From the NCBI RefSeq assembly GCF_030816965.1, contig NZ_JAUSYQ010000002.1, forward strand, positions 8,546,001-8,610,000: 64,000 nt of DNA, in the 5' to 3' direction. Below are positions 28,782 to 36,952 of this stretch, piece by piece. Both the position numbers and the translations under genes were made by a program. The stretch's first letter is position 1; every line of letters starts with the position of its first letter. Source of the stretch: Streptomyces canus. GTDB taxonomy: Bacteria; Actinomycetota; Actinomycetes; Streptomycetales; Streptomycetaceae. The notes beneath the pieces were generated by a model that was not told where the DNA came from, searched no databases, and was given only the letters and a program-made list of their open reading frames with translations.

Positions 28782-29197
28782 TGCGCACCCGGGGCGCGAT
28801 TCTGCTGGCCAACATCATCACCGGACTGGCCTTCGGTTACACCGTCACCAACATCGGCTTCGGCGACTACGCCGAGCTGAACCGCATGTTCACATTCCAG
28901 GACCTGCGCATGTTCCTCTCCTTCGCGGGTGCTGTGGTGATCATCGTGTGCGCGTTCGCTCTGCTGCGGGTCCGCCGCACCCCGGGGCGCATCCACGCCG
29001 GCGTGATCCCCGGCGCGGTGTTGTTCGGTACGGGCTGGGCGCTCTCAGGCGGGTGCCCGGCCATCCCGATAATCCAGGTCGCCAGCGGATACCTGCCCGC
29101 CCTGATCACCATCGCCGGCGTCATCGTCGGTATCCGGTTGTGCCGCTGGGCCAACGCCCGGTACTTCCACCTCGACCGCGGCTCCTGCGGGCTGTGA
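28781..29197 (+). CDS. YeeE/YedE-family sulfur transporter, second half-type subunit
   Basis: The start is ATG 28781 inside TGATG; the product has 138 aa. Four hydrophobic segments are visible: AILLANIITGLAFGYTVTNI, LSFAGAVVIIVCAFALL, GVIPGAVLFGTGWALSGG and LPALITIAGVIVGIRL. WALSGGCPAIPIIQVASG is the second conserved Cys motif of the family, complementing the SSGHG motif of the partner. A hairpin 80 bp downstream probably ends this transcript or reduces read-through. The substrate is likely thiosulfate or another small sulfur compound; that is knowledge of the family, not seen here. Confidence 0.75.
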   Translation: MRTRGAILLANIITGLAFGYTVTNIGFGDYAELNRMFTFQDLRMFLSFAGAVVIIVCAFALLRVRRTPGRIHAGVIPGAVLFGTGWALSGGCPAIPIIQVASGYLPALITIAGVIVGIRLCRWANARYFHLDRGSCGL

Positions 29198-29277
29198 CCG
29201 ATCACCCCTACGAACACGAGCCGTGGAGCACTGCTCAAGACCTGTGGCGGCCGGCGAGCGGTGGTTCCCAACGGCTA

Positions 29278-29319
29278 CCACCGGACCGGCCGCCGGGGGC
29301 ACGGCGGCCGATCCGGTGG
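29278..29319 (+). terminator. Hairpin downstream of the YeeE pair
   Basis: CCACCGGACCGGCCGCC and GGCGGCCGATCCGGTGG pair over 17 bp with one mismatch around an 8-base loop. The arrangement fits an intrinsic terminator or attenuator between the transporter genes and the next small gene. Confidence 0.6.
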
Positions 29320-29397
29320 AGACGCTGTAAATTCTCAAGTTATTGGGGCAATAGCGTTAATGTCGCGATATCAAACGAAGAACCAGGGGAGATAATC

Positions 29398-29637
29398 ATG
29401 TGCCAACGTGCTGTCTGCCGGTCATGCCGAAAGTTGACCTACGAGGGCTGCGGGAGGCATGTGGAACAGGTGCTCATGGATGTGCCGACCGCTCAGCGGT
29501 GCATGTGTGAGCCTGCGGGAGGCGAGCGCGTGCGAACAGCGGAGGCGACGACTCGATCGGAATCGGCGCCAGCCCAATACGGCAGGTCGTCGCGACGGTG
29601 GGTCCGGCTCATCGAGTGGGTGAAAAGCCCGGCATGA
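29398..29637 (+). CDS. Small Cys-rich (zinc-ribbon-like) protein
   Basis: ATG 29398 lies after AGGGGAG at the proper distance; the product has 79 aa. The N-terminal half has MCQRAVCRSCRKLTYEGCGR, HVEQVLMDVPTAQRC and MCEP, i.e. two CxxC-like pairs that could hold zinc. This pattern (C..CGK.TW.GCG.HV.QV...VP..QRC) is common in small actinobacterial proteins of unknown role. The C-terminal 35 residues are basic and end SRRWVRLIEWVKSPA, very like the C-terminus of the first gene of the operon (WWARFADWMRGPA), which suggests a shared membrane-associating tail. Confidence 0.7.
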   Translation: MCQRAVCRSCRKLTYEGCGRHVEQVLMDVPTAQRCMCEPAGGERVRTAEATTRSESAPAQYGRSSRRWVRLIEWVKSPA

Positions 29638-30171
29638 GGTGATCGTCCGAGCACGCTGGCATTAGTCCCGTGAGTCCAAGGTGTTGGTTATCGGGCCACG
29701 AGACCCGGACTTCAGTACACCGGGGTGCCGAGTGACACCGAGCGTAGAGCCAGAACCGACACTCACGTCTCGCGACGAACGTCATCGGCGCTCTGCATGA
29801 CAGCATCCGCGCAGTACCGGCACAACATCCTCAGTGGATTCCGCGCCGGGACGGGTCGCGTGCTCGGCAGACCGGACTGGCGCTGAAAACGCCGACGCCA
29901 GTGCTGATCGGGGAGCCCCCTAGCTACCTTGTGTATGAGCTCGATGCGCCAACGCACCCAGAGCGCGGAGCGCTCGTGAAATGGCATCCTGTTCCGGTGT
30001 GATCGGTAGGGAGCCGGCCACGATGAACAACCACATAGCTCTTATGAATCTCAAGAGCGGGTCGTTTGGGCCGGACCGGGGCAGCTGAGCAGGCCAGTGC
30101 CCGGCATGATGGTGCTGTCAAGGCACTCGAGGGCTCGTGGCTTTACGAAGCCACACGAAGGAGGAAAGCGC
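29638..30171. other. Intergenic region upstream of the eccA-like gene
   Basis: No gene was recognised on either strand; small ORFs here lack ribosome binding sites and family features. AAGGAGG at about 30158-30164 is the ribosome binding site of the next gene. The promoter for the T7SS operon should be within this stretch. Confidence 0.4.
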
Positions 30172-33100
30172 GTGTCACGCCAGATACTTACGGTCAGCCC
30201 GGAGCGGCCGGACGGCTTTCGGACGATCAGTGAGGCTCTGGCCAGGGCGCGCAGCGGCGCTGTCGTCAGTGTGGCACCCGGCACGTACGCGGAGAGCCTG
30301 ACCATCAGCTTCCCGGTCACCATAGTGGCGGAACAGTCACGCGGCAGCGTGCAGATAGCACCGCGGCGTGGCAGCGCGCTGGTGCTCAAGGCCGAAGCGG
30401 TCATGCTCACCGACCTGGTGTTCCGCGGGCGCGACGAGGAAGCGCCGGTGATCCACGTGCCGCGCGGACAGTTGGCCATGCACGGCTGCGAGATCACCGG
30501 CTCAGCCTGGACGGCGCTGCTGGCTCGGGTCGGCGGCTCGCTGGCCCTGCGGGACTGCCGGATCAGCAATCCGGGCGGCGCCGGAGTCGTGGTCACCTCC
30601 GCGGTGGAGAGTTCCGTCGAGTCTTGCACCATCGAACACCTCGGCACCTCCGGAGTGGTCATAGGCGAACGCGGCCGGATAGCACTGAGAGGCTGCACGG
30701 TCCGCGACGCCCGCGGCAACGGCGTACTGGCCAATGGGGAGGCTCAGGGGTCGGTAGAGGAGTGCGACATCTCCTCGACCGACAAGCCCGCCGTCGCCCT
30801 GGAAGGCCACAGCACCATCCAGGTGCTGCGCACCGTGGTGCACGACACCAGTACGGGAGTTCAACTCGCCAGCCAGGCCAGGACAACACTCGAGGACGTG
30901 CGCGTCACCGGTACCACCGGCGTCGGTATCGTGGTCAGCGGGGGAAGTGACCCAGTGGTCCGCCGTTGCCGTACGGCACGCACCAAGAGTCACGGACTCC
31001 TGGTCACAGACCGCTCCCGGGGCACCTACGAAGACTGCTGGCTGGACACGGCGGAGGCTCCCGCTGTCCGGGTGAGCGGACACGCCTCCCCCGTCCTGGT
31101 CGGCCTGACCGTCAGGGACTGCGCGACGATCGCCGTGCTACTAGAGGAGGAGTCGGCCGCCGAACTGGACCGGCTCGATGTCACCGACGTCCTGGGAACC
31201 GGCGTTTCCATCCGCACGGGCGCCAACCCGCTCGTCAGGCGTGCCCGCATCAACGCGCCGCGCGGCCACGGCGTGGAGATCGTGAAGGACGGCCGGGGCC
31301 GGTTGGAGGACTGCATCGTCGAGCGGGCCGGTCGCTGCGGCATCAGGGTCGAGAACGACGGCAACGTCTACATCGGGGGCGGAGCGGTCCTCGCGCCCTC
31401 CGAGAACGGCTTGTCGATCGGCGCCGACGGCATCATGACGGTGCGGGATCTGGAGATCAGGGGGGCTGAGGAGTCTGGTGTCACCATCGAGGGTGGCGGC
31501 GAGATGACCGCCACCCGGTTGCGGGTGGCCGACAGCAGCGGGCACGGCGTCCTGCTCGCCGACGGCGGACGCGGCTCGTTCAACTCCTGTGAGATCAGCG
31601 GCAGCACGGGCGACGGTCTTCGCATCGAGTCCACCGATCCGGTCTCCGTGGTGAACTGTACCGTCCGGGACAACGGCGGCAGAGGGCTCGTCCAGGCCCG
31701 GCCTGGTGAGCGGCTCGCCGTGGACGGACTGACCAGCACCGCCAACGGAAAGCCGGACGCCTGGGGCTCCGGCGGTCCCGCCGGGAACGGCGCGGCCGAC
31801 GAGAACGCACAGCTCACTCGGACGGATGGACCGCTGGCCGCCCTCGACGCCCTGATCGGCCTGGACAACGTCAAGGAGCAGGTGCGTACGCTGGTCAACC
31901 TCACCCGTCTGGCCCAGCACCGCGCCAAGCTCGGCATGACCGCCCCGCCGATGGGCCGCCATCTGGTGTTCGCGGGTCCTCCCGGTACCGGCAAGACCAC
32001 CGTGGCCCGGCTCTACGGGGGCGATCCTGGCCGAACTCGGCGCACTGCGTTCGGGGCACCTGGTCGAGGTCTCGCGGGCCGATCTGGTGGCGCAGGTCAT
32101 CGGCGGCACCGCCATCAAGGCCACCGAGGCCTTCAACCGGGCTCTCGGGGGTGTGCTTTTCATCGATGAGGCGTACACCCTGCTCTCCGACGGCCGTGGT
32201 TCCGGAGCCGACTTCGGCAGGGAAGCCGTCGACACACTCCTCAAGCTCATGGAGGACCACCGCGACGACGTCGTCGTCGTTGCCGCGGGCTACTCCGCCG
32301 AGATGGAGGCGTTCCTGGCGTCCAACCCCGGTCTGGCATCGCGTTTCTCCCGGACTGTGGAATTTGAGAACTACGCGGTACCCGAACTGGTGGCGATCGT
32401 CGAGACCATGTGCGTTGGGCACCAGTACGAGCTCAACGACATCACCAGGAAGGCACTCGCCGCACACTTCGAGCGCGTACCGAAGGACGCGACTTTCGGC
32501 AACGGCCGCGCCGCCCGCCAGGTGTTCGAGCAGATGGTGGACCGCCAGGCGTCCCGGCTGGCCATTCTCACGGAAATAACCGACCAGCACCTTCAGCTGC
32601 TGCTTCCCGAGGATATCGGAGAGGCCGCGGTTCGCGCGGTCGCCGACGAGGCCAATGGGCACCTCGAGGGTGACCCGTTGGCTCGCTTGGGCGACCTGGT
32701 GGGCCTGGCGGCCGTCAAGCGCGACGTCACCGACCTCGTCAACCTGCTGTCCGTCACCCGCCAGCGGGAGGCGGTGGGACTGCCCGCGCCGAGCATCAGC
32801 CACCACCTGGTCTTCACCGGCCCGCCCGGCACCGGAAAGACCACGGTGGCGCGGCTCTACGGCGAGCTGCTGGTCTCGCTGGGCGTGCTGCCGCGGGGGC
32901 AGTTGGTCGAGGTGTCCCGTGCCGACATGGTTGGCCGGTACGTAGGTCACACGGCGCAGCTCACCCGCGAAGTCTTCGAACGGGCCCTGGGCGGCGTGCT
33001 GTTCATCGACGAGGCCTACACCCTCACCCCCACCGGGTCGGGTTCCGGGGCGGACTTCGGGCAGGAGGCGGTGGACACCCTGCTGAAGCTCATGGAGGAC

Positions 33101-33487
33101 CACCGGGACGAGGTGGTCGTCATCGTTGCCGGCTACACGGAGGAGATGGAGCGCTTCATGTCCTCCAACCCGGGCCTTTCCTCGCGCTTCTCCCGGCGGC
33201 TGGAGTTCGCCGACTACACCTCCGACGAACTGGTGACCATTGTGCGCCAGCACGCGGCCACCGCCGGCTACGAGTGCGGGCCGGGCACGGGCCAGGTGCT
33301 GCGCTCGCACTTCGAGTCGCTTCCGCGTGACCGGTCCTTCGGCAACGCCAGGCTCGCCCGGAAGGTCTTGGAAGGGATGATGACGCGACAGGCCGGCCGG
33401 CTGAGCGCGATGACTGCCCCAGGGATGGAGGACTTGCGCCTGTTGCTTCCCAAGGATGTCGTGCAGACGAAGGTGGTGCCCATGTGA
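30172..33487 (+). CDS. eccA: EccA-like protein: beta-helix fused to two AAA+ ATPase domains (frameshifted)
   Basis: GTG 30172 is 7 bases after AAGGAGG. Residues 1 to about 540 form a right-handed parallel beta-helix with some 20 rungs of the type GVVVTSAVESSVESCTIEHL, starting with a pectate-lyase-like cap (DGFRTISEALARARSGAVVS). Two CbxX/CfqX AAA+ domains follow, each with Walker A (FAGPPGTGKTTVARLYG; FTGPPGTGKTTVARLYGELL), Walker B (GGVLFIDEAYTL twice) and an SRFSR arginine-finger segment. This is the double version of the EccA ATPase. A run of five Gs at 32017-32021 moves the frame by one; with four Gs the sequence reads RLYGAILAELGALRSGHLVE. As written the gene is broken in the first AAA+ domain. 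It may be a sequencing error or a real mutation. The stop overlaps mycP (ATGTGA). Confidence 0.8.
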
Positions 33488-34797
33488 TCCGAACCCCACA
33501 ACGGCCCGTCCTTCCGCTCCGACCCGGTAACCGGTGTCGACGCAGCCACCACATGCCCCTTCTTGTTCCCAGGATGGACAACATGCGCCGCCCCAGGCTC
33601 CGCTACGCGTTGCTGGCTGTTGCTACCCTCCTTTCCGCGTCCACCGGCGTGATCGCGCCGGCAGCCGAGGCCGGTGTGGCGTCCACTGACGCCGTACGAC
33701 TGCCCGTGATGCCGTCCCAGCTGGCAGCTTCGGCCGCCTGCACCGGCGGCTCCGCCACGGTGGTGAAGGCGATGCCCTGGGAGCAACAGAGTCTGCAGCT
33801 GACCAGGACACGACAGTTCAGTACCGGCGCCGGCGTGACGGTGGCCGTCGTCGACACCGGGGTCTCGATCAAGGCCCCCGCCCTGACGGGCCGCGTCACC
33901 GCGGTGGGCGGGGCCGACGAGGACTGCGTGGGTCACGGAACATTCGTGGCCGGGCTGATCGCCGCAGCCCCCGTGGACGGCGTCGGCTTTTCCGGAGCGG
34001 CCGGGCAAGCGCACATCGTGGCCGTGCGGGGCACGGACCAGAGAGGGACAGCGACCGACAACACGGTCGCGAACGGAATCCGGGCGGCCGTGGACGCCGG
34101 GGCCCAGGTCATCGAAGTGTCCCCGGCTCTGACGCGGAGTTCCTCCACGCTCCACGACGCGGTCTCCTACGCCGCCCGCCACGGCGCCCTGATCGTGGCC
34201 GCCGCGGTGCCCGACGCACCCCGCGACGGCACCTCCTCCGCCCCTCCGCCCCAGGACTACTGGCCGGCGGCCGAACCCGGGGTCCTGTCCGTGGTCGACG
34301 TCGACGTGCAGGGCCGGCGCCCGCAGGCCGCGTACACGCCTCGGCATACCGACCTTGCCGCACCGGGTGATGGCGTGCTCGGTATCGGTCCCAGCGGCCG
34401 AGGCCACTTCATCGGTTCCGGACCGTCTTTCGCCGCCGGTTACGCCGCCGCGACAGCAGCCCTGGTCCGGTCCGCCAATCCCGGGCTATCCGCAGCCGAG
34501 ACGGCCCGAAGGCTCATCACGACCGCATATCCCGCGGACATCCCCCGGCTCGACCCGTACGGCGCGCTCACCTCTGTGCCGGGGGCCTACCCCAGCCGGT
34601 CGGCGCAGGCTGAAGCTCCCCGGCTCGTGCGTCTGGAGACAGACGAGGCCGGTACCCGCGCGACGCGACGCGCGCTGGTACTGACGGGGCTGGGCATCGG
34701 TCTTATCCTGGTGATCACCTGGGCCGCCGTCGCCGCCCCGAAGGGCCGCGCCCGCCGATGGCGCCCGGCCGGGGGCAAAGGATCGACGGCGGGCTGA
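33484..34797 (+). CDS. mycP: Type VII secretion mycosin (membrane-anchored subtilisin-like protease)
   Basis: The frame opens at GTG 33484, overlapping the eccA stop. ATG 33574 or 33583 gives a cleaner signal peptide (RRPRLRYALLAVATLLSAST ... AAEAG), so the exact start is open. The S8 peptidase core has the catalytic triad in VAVVDTGVS (Asp), CVGHGTFVAG (His) and GSGPSFAAGYAA (Ser). A C-terminal membrane span (RALVLTGLGIGLILVITWAA) is followed by a basic tail that ends inside the cell. Mycosins stabilise the ESX membrane complex and cut some substrates. The gene follows the EccA-like ATPase in an operon. The rest of the T7SS lies 6.3 kb away, beyond a block of mobile elements. Confidence 0.9.
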   Translation: MIRTPQRPVLPLRPGNRCRRSHHMPLLVPRMDNMRRPRLRYALLAVATLLSASTGVIAPAAEAGVASTDAVRLPVMPSQLAASAACTGGSATVVKAMPWEQQSLQLTRTRQFSTGAGVTVAVVDTGVSIKAPALTGRVTAVGGADEDCVGHGTFVAGLIAAAPVDGVGFSGAAGQAHIVAVRGTDQRGTATDNTVANGIRAAVDAGAQVIEVSPALTRSSSTLHDAVSYAARHGALIVAAAVPDAPRDGTSSAPPPQDYWPAAEPGVLSVVDVDVQGRRPQAAYTPRHTDLAAPGDGVLGIGPSGRGHFIGSGPSFAAGYAAATAALVRSANPGLSAAETARRLITTAYPADIPRLDPYGALTSVPGAYPSRSAQAEAPRLVRLETDEAGTRATRRALVLTGLGIGLILVITWAAVAAPKGRARRWRPAGGKGSTAG

Positions 34798-35121
34798 CGG
34801 GAGATAGCACCAGTCCCGTGAGCGAATCGACCAGCTTCACACAACCGCTGGGAGCCTTCCGCCCGGTGCGCCAATCCCGAGGCGCCCACGCCCGGTGCAG
34901 CGTACGAGGGAGGCAGAGCTTCAGGGCCAATGGCCCCGAGACACTCAACTTCCGGCGGCCTCGGTGGGTTTGGGATCCTTGCCTCGTGCCGATCGTCCAC
35001 GCGATTCATCAGGTACTCCTTCGTTTCCTCCCCCGGAAGCCGGGGGAAGAAACGAAGCTCCTGCGGAGCAGGACAAGGAGCCGGGGGTTCGCCGCCGGGG
35101 CGAAACTGTCGGCGACGGGTC
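34798..35121. other. Region between mycP and the IS21 remnant
   Basis: No gene was recognised. It contains a strong hairpin at 35018-35057. The junction of the T7SS locus with IS21 sequence lies close to 35122. Confidence 0.4.
35018..35057. terminator. Long hairpin downstream of mycP
   Basis: CTTCGTTTCCTCCCCCGG and CCGGGGGAAGAAACGAAG form an 18-bp stem with a single mismatch and a 3-base loop. It could be a bidirectional terminator or a mobile-element end. Confidence 0.6.
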
Positions 35122-35616
35122 CTGACGCTGCCGCCGGTCGACCCGCCGCGCTGGTGGCGTTTCGCCACCCGCATCGGCCGCGACCACTACATCCGCGTCG
35201 ACACCTGTGACTACTCCGTGCACCCCCTGGCCATCGGCAAGAAAGTCCAGGTCCGCACCGACACCGACGAGGTCATCGTGACCCTTGCCCCCGGCGGGGC
35301 CGAGGTCGCCCGCCATCCACGCTGCTGGGCCAAGCAGCAGACCATCACCGACCCGGTCCACGCCCGCGCCGCCGCCATCCTGCGCGGCGACTACCGCCAC
35401 CGCCAAGCCTCCCAGGCCCTGTCCCGTCGGCAGAACACCGCCGCCGCGGCCGACCTAGTCGAGGTCGAACAACGCCAACTCGACTCCTACGACCGCATGT
35501 TCACCCTCATCGAGGGCGGCGGCCAAGACGACGAGCCTGAGGAGTCTCCTGATGCCCACCACGACCAAGACCGCCGCTCCGGCGGGGACCCGCACCGGCC
35601 GCCAGACCACCGCTGA
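35122..35616 (+). pseudogene. istA: IS21-family IstA transposase, C-terminal fragment
   Basis: From about 35122 the frame reads LTLPPVDPPRWWRFATRIGR, then DHYIRVDTCDYSVHPLAIGK, RHPRCWAKQQTITDPVHARA and LDSYDRMFTLIEGGG, the C-terminal Mu-type domain of IstA. The N-terminal helix-turn-helix and the DDE core are missing. The last part overlaps istB, as in intact IS21 elements. Confidence 0.8.
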
Positions 35617-35923
35617 CCTGTCCTTCCTGGCCCGGGCGATGAAGGCCCCGGCCCTCCTGGACGCCGCGGAACGCCTGGCCGAACGCGCCCTGAAGGAGAC
35701 CTGGACACACACCGAGTTCCTCGTCGCCTGTCTCCAGCGGGAGGTCTCCGCCCGCGAGTCCCACGGCGGCGAGGCCCGCATCCGCACCGCCCGCTTCCCG
35801 GCGATCAAGACGATCGAGGAACTCGACGTCACCCATCTGTGCGGCATAACGCGCCAACAGCTCGCGCATCTGGGCACGTTGGACTTCATCGCCGCGAAGG
35901 AGAACGCCGTTTTTCTGGGACCT
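35552..35923 (+). pseudogene. istB: IS21-family IstB helper ATPase, 5' part (split by Tn554-like element)
   Basis: ATG 35552 opens IstB: DLSFLARAMKAPALLDAAER, LKETWTHTEFLVACLQREVS, ELDVTHLCGITRQQLAHLGT and FIAAKENAVFLGP. The sequence is cut in the middle of the Walker A motif (FLGPPGTGKTH), exactly where the Tn554-like transposon is inserted. The motif resumes at 40392 with PGTGKTHLAIGLAVRA. Confidence 0.9.
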
Positions 35924-35925
35924 GC

Positions 35926-35937
35926 AGTTATCAACGG
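35926..35937 (+). repeat. Left terminal inverted motif of the Tn554-like element
   Basis: AGTTATCAACGG is repeated in inverted orientation at 40380-40391, the other end of the element. It probably contributes to the recombination site for the element's tyrosine recombinases. Confidence 0.75.
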
Positions 35938-36000
35938 TTTCAGCTTTTGATGTGGCGTTCTTGCACTTCAGAACGTTGATGAGATTGCTGCACGGTGGCG

Positions 36001-36483
36001 TCAGCGCAGGCTGGCAAGTTCATTGACGTGGCGGGTGGGGACACCGAGGAAGAGGTCGGTCCGTGCCGAGCCATGGACGATGTTGAGCGTGTCGAGACGG
36101 TAGGTCCATTCGCCGCCGTGTGAGCCGGTAAAGCGGTAGTTGATCTGCCAGCGGAGCCATTCTCCGCGGGCGAGGCGAACGGCCGGGGGACGCCGCCATC
36201 TGCGCGGCATGCCGAATGGCGTCGCGACCAACTGAACGCGCAGCAGTCCGTCGGCTTCCCGCAAGAGCACGCCGGCGTCCGTGCTGGAGTCGGGCATGCT
36301 GTCGTGCGTCACAGACCGGGGCTGGAAGTCTTCGGCTTCGTGCATCCGGACCTCGTGCATGAAGGGCGGGGAGCCGAGCGGCAGCGGAAAGGCCGTCGGG
36401 GTCGCGTTCCGACGCGCGGCTTCGAGCCCGCCGCGGGATTGTTTGGTCCATGACGTGCGGACCCACTGCACCACTGTCTCCAC
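36001..36483 (-). CDS. Unknown cargo protein of the Tn554-like element
   Basis: The frame from 36483 gives 160 aa; a start at an internal ATG (MHEVRMHEAEDFQPRS) is also possible. The second half is rich in Trp, Arg and Tyr (PFGMPRRWRRPPAVRLARGE and WLRWQINYRFTGSHGGEWTY) and has predicted beta-strand character. I do not recognise a family. It is the last gene of the element, 35 bp behind the DUF6262 gene and in the same direction, so it is probably cotranscribed with the recombinase genes. Confidence 0.55.
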   Translation of the reverse strand: METVVQWVRTSWTKQSRGGLEAARRNATPTAFPLPLGSPPFMHEVRMHEAEDFQPRSVTHDSMPDSSTDAGVLLREADGLLRVQLVATPFGMPRRWRRPPAVRLARGEWLRWQINYRFTGSHGGEWTYRLDTLNIVHGSARTDLFLGVPTRHVNELASLR

Positions 36484-36517
36484 GAGGTTGATCCTGCGCC
36501 ATGGTGGTGACCGGCCG

Positions 36518-36952
36518 CTACTTCGTTTCGGCGATGGCCGCCTGTGGCAGGCCGCGGCGGGCGAGTTCGCGTCGTAGGTCGAGGTTCTCGCCGTGGGCCT
36601 GCTCCAGCGCGTCCCGCAGGGCCTGTACTTCTTCTCGGTGTTGCTTCTTCAGGCGCGTGATCTGGCTTGTCAGAGCGAGAACGAGGGTGCTTTCCGCGTC
36701 GGCGGGGGCGGCCGGTGCAGGAACCGGGCGGGCTTGGGACCGCAGGCGTTCAATGCGTCCTCGCAGGTCGGGGTGGTTATAGAGGAAGGCATGCGAGACG
36801 TCGGCCTCGCGCTGAACGCCCTGGAAGGTGATCGGCTCGCCGCGCTTGATGAGCGCGCGGATCGCCTGCTCGGCGGCCTTCGTCTTGGCTTGCGACTTCG
36901 CCTTCGCGGCGGCGGTGAGGGTCTGGGTGCGTTTGGTGCGGGCGTCGGTCAT
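36518..36952 (-). CDS. tnpC: TnpC-like DUF6262 protein
   Basis: ATG 36952 overlaps the stop of the TnpB-like gene (ATGA); the product has 144 aa. Residues 1-60 are a basic, helical region with a helix-turn-helix-like part (EPITFQGVQREADVSHAFLY). Residues 85-140 form a coiled coil (ITRLKKQHREEVQALRDALE). This combination and the position behind two tyrosine recombinases match the DUF6262/TnpC proteins of Tn554-type transposons, which influence frequency and orientation of transposition. The reading frame is intact. Confidence 0.8.
   Translation of the reverse strand: MTDARTKRTQTLTAAAKAKSQAKTKAAEQAIRALIKRGEPITFQGVQREADVSHAFLYNHPDLRGRIERLRSQARPVPAPAAPADAESTLVLALTSQITRLKKQHREEVQALRDALEQAHGENLDLRRELARRGLPQAAIAETK

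Noticed and set aside
29763..29987. A 74-aa minus-strand ORF upstream of the eccA-like gene
   Set aside because: No ribosome binding site, no recognisable motif and no neighbour supporting it.
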